DNA of 64,000 nt from NCBI RefSeq assembly GCF_900115685.1, contig NZ_FOXJ01000003.1, positions 62,001 to 126,000 on the forward strand. The letters run 5' to 3'. The DNA is from Variovorax sp. 770b2. Lineage in GTDB: Bacteria > Pseudomonadota > Gammaproteobacteria > Burkholderiales > Burkholderiaceae_C. The position numbers were made by a program, and so were the translations under genes. This document shows positions 31,703 through 40,687 of the stretch, piece after piece. How positions within the stretch are numbered: the stretch's first letter is position 1; every line of letters begins with the position of its first letter. A model generated the notes under the pieces. The model searched no databases and had not been told where the DNA came from. It saw nothing but the letters and a program-made list of their open reading frames with translations.

Positions 31703-33283
31703 TCAGAGCCCGTGCGTCATCAGCGCGTAGACCGTCTGCACGCCGGTCACGTAGTTGCCCATGCGCAGGTTCTCGTTCGCGGCATGCTGGTTGTTGTCGG
31801 CGTTCACGAGCGGAATGATCGCGAAGGGCACCTGCAGCACGCGCACGATCTCCGCCGTCGGCACGGTGCCGCCCATCATGCGGATGCGCACGGGCGCGGG
31901 CGTGGCGCCGAAGGTGTCGGTCAGCGCCTTGTAGGCCCACTGCCCGATCGGTGAATTGATCGGCGAGCCCGCCGCGTCGGCGCCCTCGCTGCGGTACGAG
32001 AAGCTGGCGATCTTGTCGTAGCGGGCGCGCTCCTCGTCCGTCGGTGCGCCCTTCACGAGGTGGTAGCCCTGCTTGACGATGTGCGCCTCGATCAGCTTGC
32101 CGAGGTAGGGCGCGTCGGAGTCGGGCGTGGTGCGCAGGTCCATCTCGGCCTCGGCCTTGTCGGGAACGATGTTCGCCACCTTGTCGCCCACGGCCGCCGA
32201 GGCCATGCCGCGCACGTTCAGCGAGGGGTACTGCATCGCCTCCTGGTAGTTGGCGCCGACCCGGTCGGTGCGCGCGATGCCCAGGCGCCGCTTGAGCGCC
32301 ACCTCGTCGTCGGGCACGGCGGCCATGATCTTGCGGTCGGCCTCGCCGATCTTCACGCGGTCGTAGTAGCCGGGAACGGTCACCCGCCCCGTGTCGTCCT
32401 TCATCGAGGCCAGCAGGCTGGCCAGGCGCTGCGCCGGGTTGGGCGCGTAGTTGCCGTAGTGCCCGCTGTGCAGCGGCACCTTGGCGCCGTACACGGTGAG
32501 CCGGGCATCGGCCGCGCCGCGGTTGCCGAACACCAGCGTGGGCCGGTTGGTCGCGTGCATGGGGCCGTCGTGGATCACGATGGCATCGCTGCGCAAGAGT
32601 TCGCGGTGCGCCTGCATGACCTGGCTGATCGAGGGTGATCCCTTTTCTTCCTCGCTGTCCAGGATCACCTTGACGTTGACCGCCGGCTGTCCGCCCCCTG
32701 CCTTCAGCGCATCGATGGCCGCCAGCAGCATCATGATCGGGCCCTTGTCGTCCGCCGAGGCCCGGCCGAACACGCGCCACTCGGGGTCGAGCGGGCCGCT
32801 GAAGAGCGGGGCCGAATCGATCTCTTCCCACTCGCCCTTGTCCGTCCTGCGCTTGAGCACGGGCGTCCACGGGCTCTTTTGCGCCCACTGCGCGGGAATG
32901 ACCGGCTGGCCGTCCAGGTGCATGTAGAAGAGCACCGTCTTTCGCGCGGGGTCGCTGCCCGGGAACTCGGCGTAGAGCATCGGCTTGCCGTTGTTGGGCA
33001 GTTGCTGCGTCTTGAAGCCGCGCTTCTGGAAGGCCTGCTCGAGCCAGTCGACGTTCTTGCGGATGTCTTCCGCCACGGTGGCATCGTTGGGCAGGGCCAG
33101 CAGTTCGAAGTATTCGCGGTAGGTGGCCTGCGCATGGCGCTCGGCGAGGGCCGGCGAAAGTTCGGCCGACTCTGCAAGGCCGTGGCCCAAGAGGAGGAAG
33201 GCCGCGGGCACCAGTGCCATCAGGCGGCGAGGCGTTCGACGGGACGTTCGACGGGAAAGAGCGGGCGCGGAATCGATGGGCAT
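31703..33283 (-). CDS. Secreted M20-family metallopeptidase
   Basis: The product is about 526 residues. A basic N-terminus and hydrophobic core (RRLMALVPAAFLLLGHG) give a signal peptide. Zinc ligands of the M20 family follow: FYMHLDGQP, RASADDKGP (Asp and Lys), LDSEEEKGSPS (the Glu-Glu pair), and later LHSGHYGNYAPNP. The late TVPTAEIVRVLQVPFAIIP segment precedes the final histidine in NNQHAANENLRM. It probably cleaves small peptides or acyl-amino acids in the periplasm. The start at 33283 gives the signal peptide directly. A divergent LysR gene shares its promoter region. Confidence 0.88.
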   Translation of the reverse strand: MPIDSAPALSRRTSRRTPRRLMALVPAAFLLLGHGLAESAELSPALAERHAQATYREYFELLALPNDATVAEDIRKNVDWLEQAFQKRGFKTQQLPNNGKPMLYAEFPGSDPARKTVLFYMHLDGQPVIPAQWAQKSPWTPVLKRRTDKGEWEEIDSAPLFSGPLDPEWRVFGRASADDKGPIMMLLAAIDALKAGGGQPAVNVKVILDSEEEKGSPSISQVMQAHRELLRSDAIVIHDGPMHATNRPTLVFGNRGAADARLTVYGAKVPLHSGHYGNYAPNPAQRLASLLASMKDDTGRVTVPGYYDRVKIGEADRKIMAAVPDDEVALKRRLGIARTDRVGANYQEAMQYPSLNVRGMASAAVGDKVANIVPDKAEAEMDLRTTPDSDAPYLGKLIEAHIVKQGYHLVKGAPTDEERARYDKIASFSYRSEGADAAGSPINSPIGQWAYKALTDTFGATPAPVRIRMMGGTVPTAEIVRVLQVPFAIIPLVNADNNQHAANENLRMGNYVTGVQTVYALMTHGL

Positions 33284-33378
33284 GGGTTGGCAGTGCAGAG
33301 GGAGCAAGTGGAGAAGGGGTATCCGCGCAGCATAAAAAGCGGACACCTTTTCAACAATTGCTATTTTCTTGAGCTACC

Positions 33379-33395
33379 TTTGCATTTCCTGCAAA
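33379..33395. promoter_or_regulatory. Perfect inverted repeat, LysR operator candidate
   Basis: TTTGCA (33379-33384) and TGCAAA (33390-33395) flank the 5-bp centre TTTCC, giving a T-N11-A type LysR box in the 166-bp region between the M20 peptidase and the LysR gene at 33450. It lies about 55 bp before the LysR start. Confidence 0.5.
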
Positions 33396-33449
33396 CCTCG
33401 CGCGTCGCCCTCATCCCCTCTCACCCCCCTCACTCCCTTCACCCAGCCC

Positions 33450-34421
33450 ATGCCAAGCCGCCGCCTCCAGGAAACCTCATTGCGCTACTTCCTCGAGGTG
33501 GCCCGCACCGGCTCGCTCACCGAGGCAGCCGCGCGGCTGAACGTCAGCATTTCGGCCGTGAGCCGCCAGGTGGCCACGCTGGAAGGGCTGCTCGGGGTGC
33601 CGCTCTTCGAGCGCCGCCCGCGCGGCATGGCGCCCAGCGCCGCGGGCGAGCTGCTGGCGGCGCACGCGCTGCGCGGCGCGCTGGAGGCCGAGCGCGTGCT
33701 CTCGGACATCCAGGCGCTGCAGGGCCCACTGAGCGGGCGGGTGCGCATCGCCTGCTCCTCGGGCTTTGCCAACGAGTTCCTGCCACGCACCATCGCGGCC
33801 TTTCGGGAGCAGTATCCGGGCGTGCGGTTCCGGCTCGATGCCACCGGCCCGACGCAGGTGAGCGACGCCGTGCTGCTCGGCGAGGCGGACATCGGCCTCA
33901 CCTATAGCCGTGCGGCGGTGCGCGGCATCCGGGTCGAGCATCGCCAGCCGGCGTCGGTGTTCGCGATCATGCGGCCCGACCATGCGCTGGCGAAGTCGCG
34001 CAGCGTGACGCTCGCGCAGATGCATCCCTTTCCCATCGCGCTCAGCAGCCCCGAGAACACCGTGCGCCAGCTGTTCGACGTGGGGTGCAGCAACCGCGGC
34101 CTCGTGTTCGAGCCCGTGCTGGTGAGCAACCGCTTCGAGGCGCTCGCCAATTTCGTGCTGCATGGCGGCGGTCTTGCCATCACCGGAGAAATCACCGTGC
34201 GCGAACGCGTGCAGCGCGGCGAACTGCATGCGGCCGAAATCCGCGAGCCCGGCATGCGCGGGCGCGCGGTCGAACTGCAGACACTGGCCGACCGCACGCT
34301 GCCGGAGGTGGTGCGCACCTTCCTGGCCTTTCTGCGCGAGCAGTTGCCGGCACCGGGCGCGCGTACAGCGGCGAAGAAGGCGCCCGCCAGGAAACCGGCA
34401 AAGGCGCGCAAGGCCGCGTAG
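33450..34421 (+). CDS. LysR-family regulator divergent from the M20 peptidase
   Basis: The product is 323 residues with an N-terminal winged helix-turn-helix (GSLTEAAARLNVSISAVSRQVATLEGLLGVPLFERRPRG) and a periplasmic-binding-like effector domain (FRLDATGPTQVSDAVLLGEADIGL). The last 30 residues are Ala/Lys/Pro-rich (KKAPARKPAKARKAA), a DNA-binding-type tail not usual for the family. It is transcribed away from the peptidase gene with a TTTGCA/TGCAAA repeat between, so it probably regulates that gene and itself. Confidence 0.9.
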   Translation: MPSRRLQETSLRYFLEVARTGSLTEAAARLNVSISAVSRQVATLEGLLGVPLFERRPRGMAPSAAGELLAAHALRGALEAERVLSDIQALQGPLSGRVRIACSSGFANEFLPRTIAAFREQYPGVRFRLDATGPTQVSDAVLLGEADIGLTYSRAAVRGIRVEHRQPASVFAIMRPDHALAKSRSVTLAQMHPFPIALSSPENTVRQLFDVGCSNRGLVFEPVLVSNRFEALANFVLHGGGLAITGEITVRERVQRGELHAAEIREPGMRGRAVELQTLADRTLPEVVRTFLAFLREQLPAPGARTAAKKAPARKPAKARKAA

Positions 34422-34430
34422 GCCCCGCTC

Positions 34431-35150
34431 TCAGTCCGCGCGCGGCAGCCGGAACTTGTCCAGCGCCATGCGCTGCCGCCCCTGCGCATCGAAGTTCTCC
34501 GGCGCGAGCCAGCGCTCGAATGCGGTGCGCAGCACCGGCCATTCGCTGTCGATGATCGAGAACCACGCCGTGTCGCGGCTGCGGCCCTTGTAGACGACCG
34601 CCTGCCGGAAGAGCCCCTCGTACTGGAACCCCAGCCGCGCGGCCGCGCGCTTGGACGGCTCGTTGAAGTTGTCGCACTTCCATTCGTAGCGCCGATAGCC
34701 CAGCTCGTCGAAGGCGAACTTCATCAGCAGGTACTGCGCTTCGGTGGACATCGGCGTCTGTTTCAGGAGCGGCGAGAAGGTAACGCTGCCCACCTCGATC
34801 GCGCCGTGCGCCGGGTCGATGCGCATCAGCGCGAGCGTGCCGACGGCGTGGCCGCTCTGGCGGTCGATGACCGCGAAGTGCATCGGATCGGCCGTCTGCG
34901 CGGCGCGTTCGAGGTGCGCGCGGGTCGCGGTCAGGTCGGCGGGCCGTTCGACGAAGAGATAGGTCCAGTCGCGGCCGTCGGGGGCCTGTGCATAAGCGGC
35001 GTAGAGGTCGTCGGCGTGCCTTGCCGCATCGAGCGGTTCGAGGCGGCAGTACCGGCCCTCGATGGCGCGGCGCGGCGGCAGGGCGCGCGGTGTCCAGCCG
35101 GGGACCTCGGGACCGATGGATTGACCGAATTCGTTGTGACGGGCGGGCAT
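34431..35150 (-). CDS. GNAT-family acetyltransferase, RimJ/RimL-like
   Basis: The product is 239 residues, the length of RimJ/RimL-like acetyltransferases. Visible features are the opening GRYCRLEPLD strand, FAVIDRQSGHAVGTLALMRID, the acetyl-CoA region STEAQYLLMKFAFDELGYRRYEWKCD with NEPSKRAAARLGFQYEG, and GRSRDTAWFSII near the end. It likely acetylates a protein N-terminus or small molecule. The start at 35150 is the first in-frame ATG after a region that belongs to the divergent promoter. It is divergent from the MocR gene. Confidence 0.88.
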   Translation of the reverse strand: MPARHNEFGQSIGPEVPGWTPRALPPRRAIEGRYCRLEPLDAARHADDLYAAYAQAPDGRDWTYLFVERPADLTATRAHLERAAQTADPMHFAVIDRQSGHAVGTLALMRIDPAHGAIEVGSVTFSPLLKQTPMSTEAQYLLMKFAFDELGYRRYEWKCDNFNEPSKRAAARLGFQYEGLFRQAVVYKGRSRDTAWFSIIDSEWPVLRTAFERWLAPENFDAQGRQRMALDKFRLPRAD

Positions 35151-35199
35151 GAATGAAGAGTCTTTCAGGAGCGAAGAAGCGGCAATGCCGGAGAGCGGT

Positions 35200-35260
35200 A
35201 AAGTACGCCCGCCGTGGCGCCATGAAAAGTACCACGGGGTATTCATTTCGTGGTGCCACG
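35200..35260. promoter_or_regulatory. Repeat-rich operator region, MocR gene/acetyltransferase divergon
   Basis: This 61-bp stretch contains AAAGTAC at 35200 and again at 35226. GTGGCGCCATG at 35214 and GTGGTGCCACG at 35250 are direct repeats with 9 of 11 matches. ACCACG (35231) and CGTGGT (35249) form a six-base inverted pair. Direct repeats of this type are usual for MocR/PdxR regulators, which bind in tandem. Confidence 0.5.
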
Positions 35261-35277
35261 CTGCATCCATCGCTTTC

Positions 35278-36753
35278 ATGCCCAACCCGCCAGACCTCGC
35301 CGCACTGCTCGAATCCCCGCTCGCCAGGGACCGCGACGCCGGCCCGATGCAGCGCCAGTTGCACGAGCGCCTGAAGCGCGCCATCCTCGACGGCCGCCTC
35401 GCCCCCGGCAGCCGACTGCCCGGCTCGCGCGCGCTGGCCGAGGCGCTCGCCATTTCGCGCAACACCGTCACCGCAGCCTACGAGCACCTGGCCGCCGAAG
35501 GCTACGTGCAGCCCGACCGCCAGGGCACGCGGGTGACCGAACTGTCGTCGCCCACCCTTCCCCGGCGCGCCGGCAAATCGGCCGGCACGCCCGCCACCGC
35601 GCGGCGCCTGGCCGCGATCAAGCCCGGCACGCCCTTCGCCGAACCCGACGCGGCCTTGCGCCCCGGCGTGCCCGCGCTGTCGCACTTCCCCATCGCCGCC
35701 TGGCGGCGCGCGCTCGACCGCGCCATCCGCACCGCGAGCCCGGCCACGCTCGGCTACGGCAACCCGCTGGGCGAGCCCCGGCTTCGCGCGGCCATCGCGC
35801 GGCACCTGGCCATTGCCCGCGGCGTGCGGTGCGAGGCGCGGCAGGTCGTCATCGCCGAGGGCGCGCAGGAGGCCATCTCGCTGTGCGTGCGGCTGCTGTC
35901 GAACCCCGGCGAAACGGGCTGGATCGAAGACCCGGGCTACCGCGGCGTGAAGGCGGCGATGCGCGCGGGCGACATGCACATGGTGCCCATCCGCGTCGAT
36001 CCGGAAGGTCTGGACGCGAGCGCGCAAGACTGGCGCAAGCACCCGCCGCGCCTGATCTACACGACGCCCTCGCACCAGTACCCGGGCGGCTCGGTGCTGA
36101 GCATCGCGCGCCGGCTCGCGCTGATCGCCGAGGCCCGCCGGCACGGCGCCTGGATCATCGAAGACGACTACGACAGCGAGTTCCGCCACACCGGCGAGCC
36201 CATCGGCGCGATGCAGGGGCTGGTGGCCGATGCGCCCGTGCTCTACATCGGCACCTTCAGCAAGACGATGTTCCCGTCGCTGCGGCTGGGCTTCCTGGTG
36301 CTGCCGGCGCAGCTCATGGCGGCCGTGCAGGCCCCGCTCGAAGAAATGCTGCGCGGCGGGCATCGCCACGAACAGCTGGCCATGGCCGATTTCATCGAAA
36401 GCGGGCAGTTCGGCCGGCACCTGGGCCGCATGCGGCGGCTGTATCGCGACCGCCAGCAGGCGCTGCGGCTGGCGCTGACCCGGCATCTGAAAGTGCCGCA
36501 CGAGATCGACGGCGGCTACTGCGGCCTGCACCTGACCGTGCGCCTGCCGCCCCGCTTCGACGACCGCCGGATTGCCGCCGAGGCGCTGCGCCATCACCTG
36601 GCGCCCGCGGCCCTCTCGAGCTTCTCGGTGCAGCCGCTGCCGTCGGACAACGGGCTGGTGCTGGGCTACGGCAATACCTCGGCGGAGCTTTTCGAGCCGC
36701 TGGTCAAGCGCCTGTCGCAACTGGCGCGCGCCGCGGAACGCAGCGGCGCCTGA
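35278..36753 (+). CDS. MocR/PdxR-family PLP-dependent transcriptional regulator
   Basis: The product is 491 residues: an N-terminal GntR-type winged helix (LHERLKRAILDGRLAPGSRLPGSRALAEALAISRNTVTAAYEHLAAEGYV) fused to an aminotransferase class I-like domain. The PLP lysine is in GTFSKTMFPSLRLGF and the cofactor-binding aspartate region is EDDYDSEFRH. Many MocR proteins sense PLP and control amino-acid or vitamin B6 genes. The ATG at 35278 is chosen because the upstream frame crosses the operator repeats. It is divergent from the acetyltransferase, its likely target. Confidence 0.93.
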   Translation: MPNPPDLAALLESPLARDRDAGPMQRQLHERLKRAILDGRLAPGSRLPGSRALAEALAISRNTVTAAYEHLAAEGYVQPDRQGTRVTELSSPTLPRRAGKSAGTPATARRLAAIKPGTPFAEPDAALRPGVPALSHFPIAAWRRALDRAIRTASPATLGYGNPLGEPRLRAAIARHLAIARGVRCEARQVVIAEGAQEAISLCVRLLSNPGETGWIEDPGYRGVKAAMRAGDMHMVPIRVDPEGLDASAQDWRKHPPRLIYTTPSHQYPGGSVLSIARRLALIAEARRHGAWIIEDDYDSEFRHTGEPIGAMQGLVADAPVLYIGTFSKTMFPSLRLGFLVLPAQLMAAVQAPLEEMLRGGHRHEQLAMADFIESGQFGRHLGRMRRLYRDRQQALRLALTRHLKVPHEIDGGYCGLHLTVRLPPRFDDRRIAAEALRHHLAPAALSSFSVQPLPSDNGLVLGYGNTSAELFEPLVKRLSQLARAAERSGA

Positions 36754-36777
36754 AGCCCTCGCCTGAGCTGGTTATTG

Positions 36778-37254
36778 CTATTGCGGACGGCCGGCGTCCC
36801 AGCTCAGCAGGCCCGACTCCATCGCCTTGCGGACCGCCCGGGTCCGCGAGTTGACGTCCAGCTTGCGGTAGATGCTCTTGATCTGCGTGTCGATGGTGTT
36901 GCCCGAGCGGCTGAGCGCCTCGGCGATCCGGCGGTTGGTCCATCCCTGCGACACCAGCTGCAGCACCTGCAGTTCGCGCGGCGACAGCGGCCCGTTCGAC
37001 GGCACCTCGCCCGCGGCCGGCGCAGTGGCCGTGCGCGGCCTCGTCTCGATGGCCGAAGGCGGCCGGGATTTCGCGGCCGCGGCGATCAGGGCCAGCATGT
37101 GGCGCGCGATGCGCGAGGCGCCCGGCGCATCGCCGCGCTCCATGGAAAACATCAGGGCGGCCAGCTCGTCCTCGTTCACCTTGTTGAAGAGATGACCGAC
37201 GGCACCGGTGGCTGTGGCGGGATCGGCTTTTCCTGTGGACATTTCGGTACTCAT
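36778..37254 (-). CDS. LuxR-type HTH protein without receiver domain
   Basis: The product is 158 residues: about 85 residues of helical, Ala-rich N-terminus followed by a GerE/LuxR helix-turn-helix (LSPRELQVLQLVSQGWTNRRIAEALSRSGNTIDTQIKSIYRKLDVNSRTRAV). No receiver or autoinducer-binding domain is present, so it is a LuxR solo. A second in-frame ATG lies at 37242. Signal and targets are unknown. It is divergent from the AraC gene at 37440. Confidence 0.85.
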   Translation of the reverse strand: MSTEMSTGKADPATATGAVGHLFNKVNEDELAALMFSMERGDAPGASRIARHMLALIAAAAKSRPPSAIETRPRTATAPAAGEVPSNGPLSPRELQVLQLVSQGWTNRRIAEALSRSGNTIDTQIKSIYRKLDVNSRTRAVRKAMESGLLSWDAGRPQ

Positions 37255-37439
37255 TCGCTCAAGAAATCGGTTCGGCCATGCAGCCGCGCGAAGGCAAGAG
37301 TGCTGGCACCGGTCCGGCGGACTTGACCGTCCGTCTCAGTTATTGAGAGAATTCCCTCGGTTTTGCGCTTTTTTTAACGGTTCTTCCTGTTCATTGGCGC
37401 AGTGACCTCGCAGCCGCACGTCGCGGATTTCTCCTCCCC

Positions 37440-38513
37440 ATGAACCTTCCCGGCTCCCAAGGCGCCTCCCCGGTCTCCAGCCTTGCGGCCTGCGGCGGCG
37501 GCGTGGCGCACAGCCACTTCAGCGTGCTTGGAGAGCCGCAACACCGGCAGTTGCTGGCCTGGCGCGAGCGCGTCGGCCACGTGATCGACGTGCTGCCGTC
37601 CAAGGCCGACGTCGCGCAGCCCTTCCGGGCGGAGATCGACCGCTACAAGGTCGAGGGCCTGCTCTTCACCGACTGCCGATCCGACGCGATGCTGCTGGAG
37701 CGCTCGCTGGCCCGCATCTCCACGGACAGCGTGCGCGACTACGTGTTCCACGTGTTCGCCGAGGGTGGCGTGGACGACGTCGCGCTGCGGCACGGCACAA
37801 GCGCCACCCGTTCGACCAGTTCCACAATCTCCACCGCGAAGATCCTGGCGCTGGACATGAACCAGCCGGTGCGCATGCGGCGCAGCCACTGCCGGGTGCT
37901 CACCTTCTTCGTGCCGGCCGCGCTGGTGCAGGAGACCTTTCCCGACCCCGAAGCCATCCACGGCCGCACGATCCAGGACGCGACGCCGCTCACGCGGCTG
38001 GCGCTGGAGCACGTGGCGGCGCTGGGCGCCAACATCTCGGGCATGACGGCTGCCGCGGCCGACAGCGCCGTGCGCACGGCCGCGCACCTGGTGGTCGCCG
38101 CCTTCGGCAAGCAGGCGGGCCTGAGCGGCAATGCGCGCTCGGTGGCGCGGGCGGCGCTGTTCGGCCGGGTGCGCCGCCACATCCAGGCAAACCTGCACCG
38201 GGCCGAACTGACGCCCGACGGCGTGCTCAACGCGCTGCACCTGCCGCGCCCCACGGTCTACCGCATGTTCCAGCACGAAGGGGGCTTGGGCGCCTACATC
38301 CGGCACCTGCGGCTGCGCCAAGCGGCCGACGAGCTCGCCCGCTATCCGCACATGATGGTGACGGACGTGGCCTATGCGGTCGGCTTCAAGAGCGCGTCGG
38401 ACTTCACCCGCGCCTTTCGCCGGGCCTACGGCATGGCGCCGCAGGAGTTTCGCGCGCTCTCCCAGACGTACCGGGCCGATCGCCCGGACGCCTGGCAGGT
38501 GTCGCCGGGCTAG
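37440..38513 (+). CDS. AraC-family transcriptional regulator
   Basis: The product is 357 residues with a long N-terminal ligand-binding-type region and a C-terminal AraC double helix-turn-helix: the first recognition unit in LTPDGVLNALHLPRPTVYRMFQ, then the family tail DVAYAVGFKSASDFTRAFRRAYGMAPQEFRAL. It resembles the AraC_binding_2/OruR-like group. It is 185 bp from the LuxR solo, divergently transcribed, and convergent with the sulfur-locus binding protein at 38529. Its target is not clear. Confidence 0.9.
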   Translation: MNLPGSQGASPVSSLAACGGGVAHSHFSVLGEPQHRQLLAWRERVGHVIDVLPSKADVAQPFRAEIDRYKVEGLLFTDCRSDAMLLERSLARISTDSVRDYVFHVFAEGGVDDVALRHGTSATRSTSSTISTAKILALDMNQPVRMRRSHCRVLTFFVPAALVQETFPDPEAIHGRTIQDATPLTRLALEHVAALGANISGMTAAAADSAVRTAAHLVVAAFGKQAGLSGNARSVARAALFGRVRRHIQANLHRAELTPDGVLNALHLPRPTVYRMFQHEGGLGAYIRHLRLRQAADELARYPHMMVTDVAYAVGFKSASDFTRAFRRAYGMAPQEFRALSQTYRADRPDAWQVSPG

Positions 38514-38528
38514 CCCCCTCAGCCTCGT

Positions 38529-39500
38529 TCAGCCCGCGACGCCGAAGCCGGTGTCGAACGTGGCCTTCACATCGAGCGGCTGCTTGATGAGCCCCACCTG
38601 CCGGTAGAAATCCGCCGTGCCCTGCTGGTCGGCGATGACCTTCGCATCGATGGCCACCCACTTCTGCTGGCGCCGCTCGAACTGCAGCTTCGCCGCCTCG
38701 GGCGGGATGCCGATGATGCGGGCCAGCGCGGCCGAGTAGGCATCCACGTTGCGGTACGACCAGAGCTGCGCCTTCACCACGCGCTGCAAAAAGTCCTGCA
38801 GCACCGGCCGCTTGGCGGCGATGGCCGCATCGGTCGCAGCCAGGTAGCTCAGCCCCGGCAGCAGCCCGCGCCCGCTCACGAGAACGCGCGCGTGATGGCT
38901 CACCTCGGCCAGCGCGGTATAGGGCTCCCAGGTGGCCCAGGCATCGACCGAGCCCTGCGTGAGCGCGAGCTTGGCGTCGGCCGGCGCGAGGAAGCGGATG
39001 TTCACCTCCTCGGGCTTCAGGCCCGCCGCGGTGATGGCCTTGAGCGTCACGTAGTGGCCGATGGAGCCGCGGTTGGTGGCGATGCTCTTGCCCTTGAGGT
39101 CGGCCGCGGTCTTGAGCGTGGAATCGGGGCGCACGAGCACGGCCGTGCCGTAGGAGTCGGAGCGGTTCGCGCCGATGGCCTTCACGCGCGTGCCCGCGGC
39201 CAGCGCGAAGATCAGCGGCGCATCGCCGATGGGGCCCGAATCGACCGCCGCCGCGTTCAGCGCTTCGGCCAGCGGCGCGGCGGCGGGGAATTCGGACCAC
39301 TGGATGTCGTAGCCGAGGCCTTCCAGCCCATTGGCCGCTTCGAGCAGCGCGCGCAGCCCGCCCTTCTGGTCGCCGGCCTTGAGCACCGGGCGGCCCTGCG
39401 CGCGCGCCGGCAACGAGAAGGCGGGCAAGGCGGCCGCCGTGGCCGCGGCGAGGCCTTGGGTGAGGAGCTTGCGGCGGGAGGGGTCGAGGGTCGAGGGCAT
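38529..39500 (-). CDS. Sulfonate-type ABC transporter substrate-binding protein (1)
   Basis: The product is 323 residues with a Tat-like signal (SRRKLLTQGLAAATAAALPAF). The mature domain has the NMT1/SsuA-like pattern: LKAGDQKGGLRALLEA, the GDAPLIFALAAGTRVKAI loop, LKTAADLKGKSIATNRGS and DAWATWEPYTAL. It is clearly paralogous to the binding protein at 47955. The frame is open upstream, but the twin-arginine start at 39500 is the natural one. It probably captures an alkanesulfonate or related organosulfur compound in the periplasm for the importer at 40688-42540. Confidence 0.92.
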   Translation of the reverse strand: MPSTLDPSRRKLLTQGLAAATAAALPAFSLPARAQGRPVLKAGDQKGGLRALLEAANGLEGLGYDIQWSEFPAAAPLAEALNAAAVDSGPIGDAPLIFALAAGTRVKAIGANRSDSYGTAVLVRPDSTLKTAADLKGKSIATNRGSIGHYVTLKAITAAGLKPEEVNIRFLAPADAKLALTQGSVDAWATWEPYTALAEVSHHARVLVSGRGLLPGLSYLAATDAAIAAKRPVLQDFLQRVVKAQLWSYRNVDAYSAALARIIGIPPEAAKLQFERRQQKWVAIDAKVIADQQGTADFYRQVGLIKQPLDVKATFDTGFGVAG

Positions 39501-39528
39501 GGGGTCTTTCGTGTCCGGTGAAAAAAAA

Positions 39529-40686
39529 TCAGTGAATGAAGCCGCCCTTGATAAAGCGCACCGGCTCCGCGTCCATGCGGGCGATGAGTGCGCCCAGCCC
39601 ATCGGCGGGCAGCGCGGCGCCCTCGGCCGATGCAGCGGACGCGCGTTCGCTGCGGCACAGCAGGTCGTCGTCGGACCAGCCCGCCTTGCCGGGCTCGCCG
39701 CGCGCACGCAGCCAGCCGTCGCGGTCGGCGATGAGCTGCGTGCCGGCGAGGCGATCGGTGCCGGCGATCAGGGCCAGCGCCTCCCATGCGGCGGGCGAGT
39801 CGGCCACGCAGTCGGCGGCGGGCGGCGTTGTCTGCGAAGGCGGCACCAACTGGACGGTCACGAGCCGCGGGTCTTCCGCCGGCGTGGCGTTGCCCGCCAC
39901 GATGCGCACGCGCTGCCCGCGCCAGCTTGCGAGCAGCCGTGGCGGCTGCGCGCCGCAGCGCACCGCCATGTCGGGCAGGCCGATGGGCTGGGGCCAGTTG
40001 CCGAGCGCGCGCAGGCTCTGGCCCGCGCCCTGCGCCTTCATGTAGTCGATCAGCGCCCAGGCGTCGGCTTCGTCGAGCCGCGCTGCGAAGCCGGGCATCG
40101 TGGGCTGTCGCTGCGCACCGCGCGTGCCGTGCAGGATCCGCCAGAGCAGGTCGCCATCGGCGCGCCGCCACAGCAGCGGGCCGCTCAGGTTCGGCGGCCA
40201 CACCGCGAGCGAAGCGGCAAGCGGCCCTTCGCCCTTGCCGTCCGCGCCGTGACACGCCACGCAGTTCTGCGCGTAGAGCAAGCGGCCCTTGGCGATGGAG
40301 GCGGCCGTGAAGCCGGTCGGCGACGACTGGAAGCTCGTCGGCGTCGCAGGCACCAGCACCACCTGCGCCTCGGGCCATGGCGCTGCGATCAGCAGCATCG
40401 GCACCAGCGCGAGAACGTAGAGGCGCCGGCGCCGCCAGGACAGCGCGACCAGCAAGGCCAGCACCGCGGCGGCCATGCACACCAGCGTCCACGCGAGATT
40501 GCGCGCCTGGCCCAGGTCGATCAGCAGGTTCTCGCCCGACAGCCGGTGTGCCCATGGCCACGCCGCCTGCCCATGCACCTTCGCCGCGAGCCCGAGCGCA
40601 TCGAGCACCCGCAGCAGTTGCAGTTGCGCGCCCTGGAGCAGGCCGATCAGCAGGTTGAGCCAATCGGCCTCGGGCGTGCTGTTCAT
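39529..40686 (-). CDS. Membrane-anchored c-type cytochrome in the sulfonate locus
   Basis: The product is 385 residues. The N-terminal 120 contain two hydrophobic segments (LNLLIGLLQGAQLQLLRVL, then AWTLVCMAAAVLALLVALSW and VLALVPMLLIAAPW). A single haem c motif, CVACH, lies near residue 165 with a later methionine (QPTMPGF) as axial ligand. The last about 150 residues are not cytochrome-like and I do not recognise them. The gene starts two bases before the ABC ATPase stop, in the same direction. It may accept electrons from a periplasmic dehydrogenase, but none is adjacent. Confidence 0.85.
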   Translation of the reverse strand: MNSTPEADWLNLLIGLLQGAQLQLLRVLDALGLAAKVHGQAAWPWAHRLSGENLLIDLGQARNLAWTLVCMAAAVLALLVALSWRRRRLYVLALVPMLLIAAPWPEAQVVLVPATPTSFQSSPTGFTAASIAKGRLLYAQNCVACHGADGKGEGPLAASLAVWPPNLSGPLLWRRADGDLLWRILHGTRGAQRQPTMPGFAARLDEADAWALIDYMKAQGAGQSLRALGNWPQPIGLPDMAVRCGAQPPRLLASWRGQRVRIVAGNATPAEDPRLVTVQLVPPSQTTPPAADCVADSPAAWEALALIAGTDRLAGTQLIADRDGWLRARGEPGKAGWSDDDLLCRSERASAASAEGAALPADGLGALIARMDAEPVRFIKGGFIH

Positions 40687-40687
40687 C

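Noticed and set aside
35149..35277. Upstream ATG for the MocR regulator
   Set aside because: It would place the operator repeats inside the coding frame and overlaps the acetyltransferase start; the family start fits 35278.
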